Source: Exophiala sp. HKRS030 (lineage: Eukaryota > Ascomycota > Eurotiomycetes > Chaetothyriales > Herpotrichiellaceae). From it: a DNA stretch of 64,000 nucleotides. Position 1 is the stretch's first letter. Each line of letters opens with the position of its first letter. Where the stretch lies: positions 1-64,000 of the forward strand of contig JAHWDD010000013.1 of the NCBI GenBank assembly GCA_023897205.1, read 5' to 3'. The position numbers and the translations under genes were made by a program. Below, piece after piece: positions 33,691-44,882 of this stretch. The notes under the pieces are model-generated. The model had not been told where the DNA came from and did no database searches. It saw only the letters and a list, made by a program, of their open reading frames with translations.

Positions 33691-34580
33691 GGTGAGTGAT
33701 GGTTTGGATGAGGGAACAAAGGCGAAGGAGTAGGGGAGGGAATACAAGTAAGGTCGGACTGAAGGGACTCTGTATAGGCCTAGGATACTAGACTATAAAA
33801 AACAATTCGAAACCAGAGGAAGGATAAATCTTGGTCAAATAAAAGCTTCCCGACAAGCTCCGAAGCCAAGGGGGTAAGGCTTATGGAGTAGAAAGAAAGG
33901 CCGAATGTCGAGAGGAAGAGAAGTTAGATATTGCCATTGCGATGTCGGTTAGCGGATCTTTCTTTAGGTGATTCAGTAGATCATCTGATAACGCGAAAGA
34001 GGAAAACAAAGTGGCACTCGTGGGACCTCGATCGGCTAAAATCTTGACTTCTCAGAGCTCAGGACAGTGAAGCGCCAAAAAGGCGGTCGGGTTGATATAA
34101 CGACCAAGTTTACAGCCCATCCTGATTAGGGAGAACTACGTAACCACTATCTTGGCATCAATGATCTGATGTCCAAGGCTCCTAGTACACTATATACTTC
34201 ACCCCTCGCTAATCAATCATATTAGTCCACATAATTTCCAGATGTGATTGGTCCAAATGCAAGCGGAGTGGCCTCTAAGGAGCAACAGCCGCGTCCAGAC
34301 TGCCATGTGCCCGGCTGCTGAAGAGAAGAACGCTATTATCATAACCACCGCCGTTCAAGAGCTCTTAATCGAAGGGGATCAGTGCGGGCAAATGCTCGCC
34401 GGCATCGGGCTTCCCAAACCTTGTCCGTTGAGTTCCTACTTTGCATGGTCAAGCTCGGTCTCGAAACCTAGAAAACATCTTCTCATTCCTGTTAGATTTC
34501 GCATCTCCGGCTCTCAACCCAATATCAATTAACGACCTTCGAAAAGTAATGCTCCCTCAGTTAGTTTAGCACAATATCCC
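33691..34580. promoter_or_regulatory. FTR1-FET3 divergent promoter
   Basis: This 890-bp interval separates the start codons of the divergent permease and ferroxidase genes. It contains ATCTGATAA at 33983-33991 and a near match ATCTGATG around 34165. A plus-strand frame at 34248-34532 lies wholly in it and shows no protein-like pattern. Co-regulation by iron through a GATA repressor is the likely logic, inferred from gene content and motif. Confidence 0.6.
33983..33991 (+). promoter_or_regulatory. SreA-type GATA site
   Basis: An exact ATCTGATAA, matching the ATCWGATAA consensus of the fungal iron-responsive GATA repressor. It lies about 290 bp before the FTR1 ATG and 590 bp before the FET3 ATG. 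Placement in an iron-uptake promoter makes the match meaningful. Confidence 0.55.
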
Positions 34581-36485
34581 ATGGTGCTCAAACAATTTAT
34601 GATCATGGCGAGATCTCCGCACACGCCCTTTTTCGCTCTAATTTTCCTACTACTCTGCGAGTATGCCACTGCCAAAACCGTCACCTACGACTTTAACGTC
34701 TCCTGGGTGAATGTGAATCCCGACGGTCTAGCAGAACGCAGAGTCATTGGCATCAATGGACAATGGCCTCTACCTGTTATCGAGGTGGATAAAGGTGACC
34801 GACTGGTCGTTAACATGTACAATGGGCTAGGCGATAAAAATACGAGTCTACACTTCCATGGAATGTTTCAGACGAATTCCAGCTATATGGACGGCCCTTC
34901 AATGATTACGCAGTGCCCAATCCCACCAGGGTATAGTTTTACCTACGACTTCACCATCAATCAAAATGGTACATACTGGTACCATTGCCACACCGACTTT
35001 TGTTATCCTGATGGCTACCGGCAAGCTTTGATCGTTCATGACAGAGATGCGTATTTTAGTTCTCAATATCAAGAGGAGTTTATCATTACCCTAACCGATT
35101 GGTATCACGACCTAGTCGAAGATATCCGATTTCTGTCTCTGTATAACCCAACTGGTGCAGAGCCAGTGCCGAACTCATTTCTATTCAACGATACTCAGAA
35201 TGTTAGTCTGTCAGTTAAGCCTAGCACGACATACCTAGTGCACTTTCTTAATGTTGGGGCCTTTGTGGGACAATATATCTATATTGAAGACCATAATTTC
35301 ACCATTGTTGAGATTGATGGCGTCTATACTGAGCCCACCGAGGCCGATCTATTATACATCTCTGCTGCTCAGAGATATACAGTTCTCCTCACCACAAAGA
35401 ACTCAACCGACAAAAACTATCCTATTGTGACTGTCGTCGATTCACAGCTACTGGATTCCATACCTAACGATTTACAACTTAACTCGAGTAATTGGCTTGA
35501 ATACAACGCTTCTGCAGACCATCCTCAGGCTATTATGAAGGTCGACACTTCTAAAGAGCTTACCCCTTATGACGACCTTACATTGATCCCGTACGACGGC
35601 ATTAAGCTTCTCCCAGAACCAGACCACGAGATCACGTTAACTGTGGTTATGGGTCTTCTCAATAACGGTTTTGGCTATGCGTTCTTCGATAACGTCTCAT
35701 TCACATTTCCCAAAGTCCCGACTCTTTACACTGTCATGAGTGCGGGAAAGCTAGCTACCAATGAGATGATCTACGGCGAATACACCCACCCCATAGTTCT
35801 CAAACGGAATGAAGTCGTCCAAATTGTCCTAAACAATAATGACAACGGTGCGCATCCGTTTCATCTCCACGGGCATAACTTCCAAGTCATCCATCGCGAC
35901 CCTCCTTATGGAGCGGATTTCTTCAAGTACAAGGGTCAAGATTACGTCCCGTACAACTCATCCGATCACGCCGCATTCCCACCTGTTCCCTCCCGCCGGG
36001 ATGTATCTGTCGTACCCCCAAAAGGGCACTATGTGATACGCTTCGTTGCTGACAACCCCGGCGTCTGGATGTTTCACTGCCATATCGACTGGCATTTGGA
36101 GCAGGGGCTAGCGTTGGTCATGATTGAAGCCCCCGAAGACATTCAGGAGACCCACAAGATCCCACAGCAGCAATATGACATCTGCCGGGCTGCCGGAGTG
36201 CCAGTTGAAGGCAATGCCGCCGCAAACACCAAGGATTTCCTAGACTTGTCCGGTCAGAACAGGCAGAAGCCCAGCCTTCCCTCTGGCTTTACGGCCAGAG
36301 GTATCGTGGCACTAGTATTCTCTTGTATCAGCGCAGTTTTGGGTATGGCATTCATCACCATGTATGGCCTGTCCGAGCCAAAACTCATTCAAAAGGACGC
36401 GCCGAATGGCGACGAACGTTCGACCATCCCGGGATCAAGTGCCAGGGATATCGTTGAGCCCAAAGTCGACCGTGCTCAGAGCTAG
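34581..36485 (+). CDS. fetC: Multicopper ferroxidase FET3/FetC
   Basis: A surface multicopper oxidase that oxidises ferrous iron and passes it to the FTR1 permease. It is a single exon of 634 aa from ATG 34581. It has a signal peptide (to about residue 31, cleavage near ATA/KTV) and three cupredoxin domains. All four copper motifs are present: LHFHG (His91, His93), WYHCHTD, HPFHLHGH, and the FHCHIDWHLEQG type-1/type-3 cluster. Many N-glycosylation sequons occur. A C-terminal membrane helix (around residues 575-597) is followed by a cytoplasmic tail, as in Fet3. Length is that of fungal Fet3 (about 620-640 aa). Divergent pairing with FTR1 supports a ferroxidase over a laccase role. Confidence 0.95.
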   Translation: MVLKQFMIMARSPHTPFFALIFLLLCEYATAKTVTYDFNVSWVNVNPDGLAERRVIGINGQWPLPVIEVDKGDRLVVNMYNGLGDKNTSLHFHGMFQTNSSYMDGPSMITQCPIPPGYSFTYDFTINQNGTYWYHCHTDFCYPDGYRQALIVHDRDAYFSSQYQEEFIITLTDWYHDLVEDIRFLSLYNPTGAEPVPNSFLFNDTQNVSLSVKPSTTYLVHFLNVGAFVGQYIYIEDHNFTIVEIDGVYTEPTEADLLYISAAQRYTVLLTTKNSTDKNYPIVTVVDSQLLDSIPNDLQLNSSNWLEYNASADHPQAIMKVDTSKELTPYDDLTLIPYDGIKLLPEPDHEITLTVVMGLLNNGFGYAFFDNVSFTFPKVPTLYTVMSAGKLATNEMIYGEYTHPIVLKRNEVVQIVLNNNDNGAHPFHLHGHNFQVIHRDPPYGADFFKYKGQDYVPYNSSDHAAFPPVPSRRDVSVVPPKGHYVIRFVADNPGVWMFHCHIDWHLEQGLALVMIEAPEDIQETHKIPQQQYDICRAAGVPVEGNAAANTKDFLDLSGQNRQKPSLPSGFTARGIVALVFSCISAVLGMAFITMYGLSEPKLIQKDAPNGDERSTIPGSSARDIVEPKVDRAQS

Positions 36486-37704
36486 AATTTCTTGCTGTGG
36501 ATAATGAGTTGTGATGTTAAGATATCAGACAGGTCCGCAGCAGCTTCAAAGTCTAACGGATACGTTCCTGCAAACATCACACCTAGTTCAGATCTAATTT
36601 TTGAAACGCGTAATTGAAATGTTCCTTCTAAACCTAGGCTATCTAAGGCCATTATCACGTCCAAAACATGCGTTTTCGTGGTAATGATGCTTAGATAGTC
36701 GCAGGTAAATAATGGCCCCGCATAATACATTAATGAGCATGCTACATACCTCGGAGCAGCATGTAACCAGCTACAGTCTGCAGATAGATGCAGAACTAAT
36801 TATCTTAGATATCTTGGCTCGTAGTCCAGGCCTACCTCGAATCTACGCTGGCGCTCATCTGTAAGGTGCTGCAGCAGCCGTTCCGTAGGTGAGGTGCTTC
36901 ACCAAATCTGAGACGCGGCGAAAGACATCCAGACCATTCAGAGAGACGTCACGGCCGCCAAGAGCTCTATGGGCCTAGGCACCACACCATTCAACCCGGC
37001 AAACTTCAAGACGGCACGAACAATGTGGGCGCAATCCAAAGGCTCCACGCTGCCACCAACACAAGTGCCAGTACAACCGGGATCACATACCACAAAGAAA
37101 CCAGCCATAGTAACCGCGTACAGAGACTGACTCGTGACAGCCAAGACAGTCAAGCTCAAAGAGAGCCTCGTGAGAGGGAGTACAGGTCTTTGCAAGTCCC
37201 ATACCTCTATGATTCGTTGACGGACTGAAAGCTGTTGCGAAGCACAAATACATACAAAAATGTTGATAGCCGGTCTAAAATTTCTTTCAAATTCCTGTAT
37301 CTGCTCAGTATTGTCATCATTGAAATCTCAATCGTGGCCTACAGAGAGTTGAGATCGTAGCTCTTAAGAGCACATATCCTGACTGGGGATACGATGCGCA
37401 CGGGACAAGGACATCGGTCGAGTCGTCGAGTTAACTAATCGACCATGCAAGTAACTTTTTAAACACCTTCACGATCAGCAAAGCCCTTTGTGATGTCTCC
37501 GATCATTCTGTTATCTTTTACAACACGTATCTCCCAGCGATACAAACTCAAAGAGCTCTTCATGGATGACGTCGCATGAATCTGCTAGCGGGGACCTCGT
37601 TATCTGGCTGTCACATATGCATATAGTCCAGTCTATAGCACTATCACGCAGTATCCCTGCTGTAGTCACTTGCTCCGTGCTGCTCTATACGCTGTCTCGT
37701 AGGT
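36486..37704. other. Intergenic, no identified gene
   Basis: The reverse frame at 36482-36730 touches the FET3 stop and is unlikely to be coding. In 36880-37110 one plus-strand frame (DAAKDIQTIQRDVTAAKSSM) looks protein-like but lacks a start and ends quickly, so it may be a relic of a small helical protein. The rest holds the 3' flank of the permease gene. Confidence 0.4.
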
Positions 37705-39342
37705 CTATAAACGATACCGGAACCCAAAAGTCTTTAAATCGGTGACGTCATCGTAGTCCTCTGGACGCAGTTGAATACCGGTTGTGCGCGTGGCCAGATG
37801 CTTGTCGTCTGGGAGATCGGCCAACTTGTCGCCAGCCACCACTCCATTGGCGCCAGCACTGCCCTTAACACCTTCGGTCCTCTCCCGACGGTGGTTCATA
37901 TATTGCAGATAGGCTCTAAGCACCACTGCCAGCCCAACGACGAGAGAGTAGCAGACCAGGATGGCTTTGAATGCAGTGCCATATTGCGGGGCTTCCGAGG
38001 TCCGGAAGAACTGCGGCCCAGCGATGTTCCCAGCACAGTATGCGATGAACAACATGGCTGTCATAGTCATCTTTTTGGTGACGCCCTTGTAGTTGGCTCC
38101 TACAAGTGACAAGAGGAGGGGAATGCCAGCGGGCCCGGTGGAAAGGAGGAAATATCCAAAAAGCTGCACGCCCGAAGATGTCCTGGGGCGGACGTAGATC
38201 AGCGAGCTACCGATCACTGCTGGTAGAACGACGCAGACGATAAGGATACAATTCATTTTTCGATACCGGCCAGCTAACCAACCCGTTGCGGAGATGGTAC
38301 CAGCCGAAATGACCGACGCGGGAATGACTAACAGTGTCGACTGTAAAGAAGTGAAGCCGAAAGACTTGATGACCAGGTTGCCAAAATTCTGAGTGCCTCC
38401 GTTAGGGATCTGCGTCAAAAGTGACATGGCGAAGATGAGCCAAGATTTGGGATCCAAGACACACTCGACGACCTGATCAAGCTTCCACTTCGTGTTGGCA
38501 GTCCGGCCTGTGCCGGCGATGATAACCCGATCGGCAGCGTGTTTTCGCTCCTCCGTGCTGAGGAACTTGGCCTTTTCAATACTATCAGGGAGCAACAATA
38601 GCAAAGCGAATGCCCAGAGGAAATTCAGGATACCCAAAATGATGAACATCCACATCCAGGGAGACAAGGGGTCTTCAATATGGCCCACACCGTAAGCGAT
38701 GAAGCTTGCCAGCACTCCGCCGACCGAGTTCCCAGCAAACCAAATTCCCGTTCGGATAGGTATCTCGTCTCCTAGAGCTGCTTAGGCAGTGCAGATACCA
38801 ACAATAAGCTTGACTTACTGGTGTACCAGGTAGAAGTTATAAACATAAAGGCCGGGGTGATAGTGGCCTCGGCGACGCCTAGGAAGAAGCGGACCGTGAT
38901 CAGGCCGCCGTAGTTGGTACACGCCGCCGTAAGAGCAACCACAATGCCCCAGAAAGCGGTGTTTGCCGCCATGTACTTTGCGACCGGTAATCGAGTGATG
39001 AGCAGAGTCGTGGGGTATTCCCAAAAGAAGTACCCAAAATAGAAAACCGAACTGACCCAGGAATACTCCTGTCCGACGAGGTGCTGCGCGGGCGTTAGCG
39101 TATTCAAGGCACCCGGTGATGGTATGACTGACGGTATCTTCTCGCAGGCCAAATACCGAAGCACTCGATAGAATGGTTTTGTCCATGAAATTGAGATTGT
39201 ATGTCACGAACATTAGGGGCATTAGCCGCCAATCAATCTTCCGGAGAACACGCTTGGCCAAGGACTTGCCGCTAGCATCGTGTTCGAGTACCTCGAGGGC
39301 AGGACCTGCTTGAGCACCAACGTCGGTCTCGGAAAGTTCCAT
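37705..39342 (-). CDS. MFS anion:cation symporter (Dal5/allantoate permease type)
   Basis: A 12-helix major facilitator. Exons on the minus strand: 39342-39133, 39083-38819 and 38777-37705; introns are 49 nt and 41 nt. Frame closes exactly, giving 515 aa. Hallmarks: the N-terminal RKIDWRLMPLMF block, then NLNFMDKTILSSASVFGL, the WAGRY-like loop GWLAGRYRKMN between helices 8 and 9, and a long hydrophilic loop in the middle. These are features of the anion:cation symporter group that includes Dal5 and Tna1, which move allantoate, nicotinate, vitamins or small peptides. It is divergent from an adenine/adenosine deaminase, so a purine-related substrate is plausible. ATG 39342 was chosen because upstream sequence in frame does not look like protein. 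Confidence 0.88.
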
Positions 39343-40219
39343 GCTGTTCAAGCGCAGTGCTGAATGGTGTGCCAGATAGAAAGGTACCCATGGGATGTTA
39401 TTAAAAGTCATCCTTAGGGCGCCCATTTCCGTCAAATGCGACGTAGCAATCGCGGGGGGTGTGATCGGCACGAAGGCTTGTGCGAGCTTATCAGCAGCTC
39501 CAGCCCGGTTTGCTATTCTCCGATGCCTTGCAAATGGATTTGCACCGTCAGTATCGTACTCAAACCTTGCTCGCCTGTAACATGACCGGAGATCAGCGAT
39601 AAGCTGTTAATAGGATATTCAACATGCCCCAACCGCAGATAGACTGTAACGGCATTACACAATCGCCCTACAAGCTCTTGGTTTGTCGGCGGTCTCGATA
39701 ATTGATATCATCTCGTAAATTCGTCGATATTCTGCGTAAAGCGAGACTTTGCCGTAGTCAGATAAGACGGAGAGCCATAACGCAAAATCCCTAGAGTTGT
39801 TAGCAGACAGGTAAATAGCTCGTTGCACTTGACTATCGACCTTCCCCAGTGTATGTTTACGGGCCTACAAGAGACTATCAATCAGTGGAGCTTCAAGTTT
39901 GCAAGTAAGAGCCATCTATAATTCTTGTTAAAAGTTTTGGGCATGGCTAATCTATTTGCTATGTTCGGCATGGTGAAATTTTCCAGTTGAGCATGAAGGC
40001 TGGGCTCCTGGAGATGTCCGTTGGTAGAGCTTGGAGAGGGGTCCTATTGAACTATGCGCTCCACAAGCTACGTCCACTCATACCTTGTCCTCTTCGGCGG
40101 TGGCCGACATGAGGCGATAACGGAGAGAGACTGGGGCTTGAACCAAAAGCACACCCTTCCTAGGCTAAACTTCAAAAACACCTCTTTGGTGCACAAAGTT
40201 GGCGACGGACGAGCGCACC
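39343..40219. promoter_or_regulatory. Divergent promoter of permease and deaminase
   Basis: This 877-bp interval lies between the start codons of the permease (left) and the deaminase (right). It contains no frame that I accept. Co-expression of the two genes from this region is suggested by the head-to-head layout only. Confidence 0.5.
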
Positions 40220-41359
40220 ATGAACGGACTAGAGATTTCGCACTTTGTGAAGGCGCTCCCAAAGGTCGAACTTCACATCCATATCGAGGGCACATTAACG
40301 CCAGCACTCCGCTGGAAGCTGGCCCAACGTAACAACGTCTTACTCCCGTACGCCACATACGAGGAGCTCGTCGATTCCTACCAAGTTACCTATAACCACC
40401 GGAAAGAGGTGAATGGTGACGATGGCAGGCCCACGTTTCTTGAGGCCTATTTCGCTGGGTGCCAGGTTCTGCAGACCGAAGAGGACTTCTACGAGCTCGC
40501 GATGGCGTACCTGCGGCGATGCAGGGAGATGCATGTACGTTATGTAGAACCCTTCTTCGATATCCAGGCACACACAGAGCGCGGCATCCCCGCCGAGGTT
40601 GTCCTGGACGGATACCTACGAGCAAAGCACGACGGCGTCCATGATTTTGAGGTAGAGAGCAACTGGATCTTTTGCTTTTTACGAGACCGGCCAGTTCACG
40701 AAGGTCTTGCTGCATACGAGGCCGCGCGGCCGTGGGCTTGCTGCCCTGGAGGCAAGGGCCTGTTCCATGCCGTAGGGCTGGCAGCTAACGAGTTTGAGAG
40801 GCCCCCGATCCTGTTCGAGCGAGCCTTCGCCAGAGCTCGGGAAGACTGCCTGCACGTCACCATGCACTGCGATGTTGACCAAAAGGATGCAGTGGACCAT
40901 GTCCATGAGGCTGTCTTCCAGGTATGCGGTGGTCAGGGCGCCGAGCGGATTGACCATGGCCTGAACGCAGTCGAACGCCCCGAACTCATGCAGGGCTTGA
41001 GAGACCGCGGCATCGGTCTGACGTTGTGTCCACATGCCTACCACCGACGGCAAGAGACCGCAGTCCTGTTTCGCAAGATACAGATATTACTCGACGCCGG
41101 AGTTACAGTCTGTATTAATAGCGACGACCCCGCGTACATGCGTGAGCACAACCCCTTCCAGCTCCGTCATCGACATACTTACAAACATCGCTCAGACGAC
41201 GTCTGGATCGACGGCAATATGCAGAAGGTTCAAACCTATTGCGGGCTGTCTAAAGCCTCCATGGTACAGCTCTCACGCAACGCTGTGGAGATGAGCTGGG
41301 CAGCTCCCCAGGTCAAGCGGCGAATACTGGCGGAATTGGACGAAGTTGATACCCGCTAA
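40220..41359 (+). CDS. Adenine/adenosine deaminase family protein
   Basis: A zinc amidohydrolase converting adenine to hypoxanthine or adenosine to inosine. It is a single exon of 379 aa; ATG 40220 is used because the upstream in-frame codon 40199 is TTG. The metal-binding HIH is at residues 19 and 21 within VELHIHIEG. The central histidine is in TMHCDVDQKDA, the next conserved segment is ERIDHG, and the late aspartates are in INSDDPAY. In many bacterial adenosine deaminases the third motif is HAGE, where glutamate is the proton donor; here it is HCDVDQ, a variant found in a distinct fungal and actinobacterial subgroup. The exact substrate therefore cannot be fixed between adenine, adenosine and a related purine. 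Confidence 0.87.
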   Translation: MNGLEISHFVKALPKVELHIHIEGTLTPALRWKLAQRNNVLLPYATYEELVDSYQVTYNHRKEVNGDDGRPTFLEAYFAGCQVLQTEEDFYELAMAYLRRCREMHVRYVEPFFDIQAHTERGIPAEVVLDGYLRAKHDGVHDFEVESNWIFCFLRDRPVHEGLAAYEAARPWACCPGGKGLFHAVGLAANEFERPPILFERAFARAREDCLHVTMHCDVDQKDAVDHVHEAVFQVCGGQGAERIDHGLNAVERPELMQGLRDRGIGLTLCPHAYHRRQETAVLFRKIQILLDAGVTVCINSDDPAYMREHNPFQLRHRHTYKHRSDDVWIDGNMQKVQTYCGLSKASMVQLSRNAVEMSWAAPQVKRRILAELDEVDTR

Positions 41360-41908
41360 GAATCAACCACCCAACAACATTTGGACACGACGAGGAATAA
41401 ACATGGAAGAGCCACGAGCTATAAGTAGCCTAACGTCCGCTCGCAGTCATAAGAACTTAACTTAGTCCCTCACAAGTACACCCTAAAGAGTATATGAAGC
41501 ATGTGAAGGAGAGCAATTATAGTGGAGACAATGCAGACCCCCTCAACGAGTAAAGAGGTTTCCCATCGTCATCTTCTTACGCAGACTATATATACCGTAA
41601 TATCATACTTTCAAGGCCACGGATGCTCGAAGAAGCTCAATGTAGCCGGGACGGCGTACCAAGGCCCTGGCATTCATATGGAGTGTATGCATAACGCAGG
41701 TGAGATAGACTTGAAGCTCTGTCAGACTTCGAACCCTATTGACATTTCACATAGTATCAGACAAGAATGCAGGACTTATTGTCATTTAGACAATCGTGCT
41801 CCAAGGATGGCAAAGATCCCGGGTTCTTGCACGATGCATGACTTTGTGTATTTTCCTGGCCCTGAATTCCTCCCCTTACCATGGGCTCTCCGGGCCTTTG
41901 TTTCTTCA
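41360..41908. other. Intergenic between convergent genes
   Basis: This is the 3' flank of the deaminase and of the kynureninase, which converge. A plus-strand frame at 41522-42079 runs into the kynureninase's last exon in antisense and is a shadow. I see nothing else. Confidence 0.5.
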
Positions 41909-43610
41909 TCATTTCCTCTCCACAGCTTTTTTCAAGACCTGCGCAAACACCCATACATCGTGAAACGAGTTATACAACGGCACAGGTGCAACTCTGATAA
42001 CATCGGGCTTTCTTTGATCGACAACAACTCCCGCATCGTGCAACGCGGCTCCTACATATTCCAGCAAGCCCGGTTTTAACAACAAGCTCAGCTGAGCTCC
42101 GCGCTGAGCGGGGTCAAGCGGTGTGATTATCCGGAAGGGTGGCTCTGCGTCACCATTTAACAAAAGATACTGAAGGTATGCCGTCAATTTCAACGACTTC
42201 TCCCGTAGCTCCTCGATCGAAGTCTGGTCAAAGACCGACAGTGATGCGCACACCGAGGTCAAGTCGATGGCCGAAGGATTCGATATTTGGAAACCTCCTG
42301 CTCCCGGGATTGGTTGGAAATCTGGAGGTTTTATAAGTTACCGCCTTTTCGACCTCCTCAAGGCAGAGCACTTACTATTGTCCATGTCAAATCGTGACGA
42401 CTTATCGCCGCTATACCACCCCGTAAGTCGAGGTCGAAAGACCGGACGATCCTGACCCTGGGGATACTCGACCTTGCCATGCTTCTCGTGCACGAATAAG
42501 CCGGCAATGGATCCGGGCCCAGCATTCATGTACTTGTACGTACACCAGGCCGCAAAGTCGACGCCCCATTCGTGCAGCTTCATTGGCACATTCCCAGCAG
42601 CATGAGCCAGGTCCCACCCAATCATCAGACCCTTGGCGTGGGCATGGCCTGTGATTGTGGGGATGTCCAAGAACTGACCGCTGTAGTACTGAACGCCCGG
42701 AAGCAGCACCAGCGCAATCTCATCGGCGTACTTATCTATCGTCGACAATATTTTTCGGGAGGAAATGATGTGATCCTCGTCCGGTTCGACGAGAATCATG
42801 GACTCTTTAGGGTCATAGCCGTGCCATAAAATCTGTGATTCAATCGCGTACTATTTATCATGGAGTGTCAGCTGACAACGAACAACAAAAAAGATGTGAA
42901 TGATCGACCACTTCACTCCAATAGCCAAGCTCCCTCACTACAGGACGTCGACTCACGTGATCACTAGGGAATGCTTTCCACTCCAGAAGAATCTTGTTGC
43001 GCTTCGTCGTTGGCCGGTAGAAGGACGCCATCAGCAAGTGTATGTTAACAGTGAGGGTGTTGGCAATCGCCACCTCGCTGGGCAGCGCACCCACCAGCCG
43101 AGACGTCCGTTCCGCAGCAAAATCCGCCAGTGACTGCCACGGCTTGAGAGGTGATTCTTCGAGCTGAGTAAAATGTCCTCCCACGGCGATAGACGCCCAA
43201 GTATCGAGCTGTGCCTGAATGTACCCGGCTACAGCCTTGGGCTGAAGGCCAAGTGAGTTGCCGCAGAAGTAGATTCCATCTTCATCATGTTCGACTGTGC
43301 AGGAGATGTATGTGTCAGCAAATTCAAAAGCTTTCTGTCTAGTGCTCCTTTCAGTCGAATCTCACTCCTCGCTTTCCCTGCAACTAAAGTACACAGTGGA
43401 CTTACCAGACTTGCCAAGAGATTTTCTCTTTAAAGCCGCCTTGGAAGGAATGATGAATTTTCCGCGAAACTCGCGAAGAGGATCCTCCAAATCCAACGAC
43501 CGGGCGTGTTCCTCACTGTCCGCATTGTCCGGGAATTTCTGTTTACCCACAACAGCCCAGTCAATTAGCGTCGTAGAAGCCTCTGTATTATCGAGAAGCC
43601 CTGGTGCCAT
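41909..43610 (-). CDS. Kynureninase
   Basis: A PLP enzyme that cleaves kynurenine to anthranilate and alanine, or 3-hydroxykynurenine to 3-hydroxyanthranilate, on the tryptophan-to-NAD route. Exons on the minus strand: 43610-43406, 43294-42957, 42850-42376 and 42321-41909, with introns of 111, 106 and 54 nt; the frame closes at 476 aa, normal for the family. Seen: [29 protein letters not shown], the PLP-phosphate region [27 protein letters not shown] (cofactor aspartate), the lysine loop [11 protein letters not shown], and FQISNPS near the C-terminus. Fungi often keep one housekeeping copy, so a subtelomeric gene may be a paralogue dedicated to breakdown or secondary metabolism. Confidence 0.93.
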
Positions 43611-44882
43611 TGCTGCTCACACAGTCTGTTGATGTGTTTTCAAGTATACTGGGATCCACCGTATGTTTTTTGCTCGGTACAAGAGGTTGCCACAGATGGT
43701 AAATCGTCAGGTGATGTTTGCCCACAAATGCAGAATGTCGTTCAGGACTTTTCGGAAATCCTGGTGGCGTTCACTTTATTTATGCTCCGTTGTCACTCCG
43801 GCGGAAGCAGAGATGTTCCGAACTCTGGAGTTGAAAAGGCGGAGATTGATGACCAACTTTGCCTCCGCCTCCGCCTCCGTCTCCGCCTCAGTGTCTTCCA
43901 ATCTCCATTGGAAGCTCTGCGGTTTGACCCGAAGCAAGCTGATGACATTGACGATCTGCTGAGACTTCAGCCGATAGTGGTCTCAATTAAGGTCATTCGA
44001 TTTGGCAAATGATCCTGAATATTTAGCAGCGGCCATGCGGCAATTTCGGCCTTATGAGTCTGAAGAGCGAATCTGCCTATGCTCCGACAGTTTCTGGACA
44101 GGCTTAGAAACACATTGGCAGTACTTCCCATTACCAACCTGCAAATATGTTACCGGAGATGGCTTTGCAAGCGTGCATCTAGTGCACCCACGCTAGGCCC
44201 CCTGAAAGTGGCAGGTCATGCGGCGATGTGTAGAAAGGCCCCAATGACGATGGTCGCAACTGAATTTCGGCGCATACGCCCGCGAGAATGCTCCTATGCA
44301 TGTAGATGTAATCAGGTCAACTTTAGCCAGCCTACGTTCGGAATTGTCGCTTGTCCGGATTACAAATGACATCTTCAAAGCGTGTGAATACGTAGATCTG
44401 TTGGTCACCAATGAAGGGAAAGTCTAGCGAAAGTGATGGTTGTCCGTTATCTTACCCAGTGTCGCTTCACCTTCCATACTCATTCCATGTCAGCATTAAC
44501 CCTCAAGACTATGGGAGACATATCTGGGCTAGCCAGTGCCCAGTGGGACCGGGTCGATGGCCGATTTCGAAGATATCGCAGGCCCAGCAGTTCAGCTTGG
44601 TAGCAAGAGAGCAGGTAGGTATATTACTGGCGGTGATGTTTTAGTGGTCTAAGAGCGGTTCGTAGAATGGGATTTCAGCATCGGCCCAGCGTGTTTGATT
44701 ATCTGATTCGTCCCGACGATAGACAGCCTAGATCACGGCGTCTGCATATGCTCGCAGAAAGACGGTTCACCGGAACCAATTAAACAAATTTGCTGTTCAG
44801 ATCGCATCCCGATTCCCCTTACTGAATTCTTGAAGATGTCAGGGCAATTTTCCTCTTGCTTCGGGAAATTCGAATCTTTGCT
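43611..44882. other. Intergenic, with a short CCTCCG microsatellite
   Basis: At about 43859-43890 there is a short CCTCCG-type imperfect repeat. Small frames on both strands have no recognisable content. I see no gene. Confidence 0.45.

Noticed and set aside
34248..34532. A 94-codon frame between FTR1 and FET3
   Set aside because: It is in the shared promoter and shows no protein-like pattern.
41522..42079. A 185-codon plus-strand frame
   Set aside because: Its 3' half is antisense to the kynureninase's last exon, which is well supported.
43859..43890. CCTCCG repeats as a CRISPR or regulatory array
   Set aside because: It is a short imperfect microsatellite without spacers.
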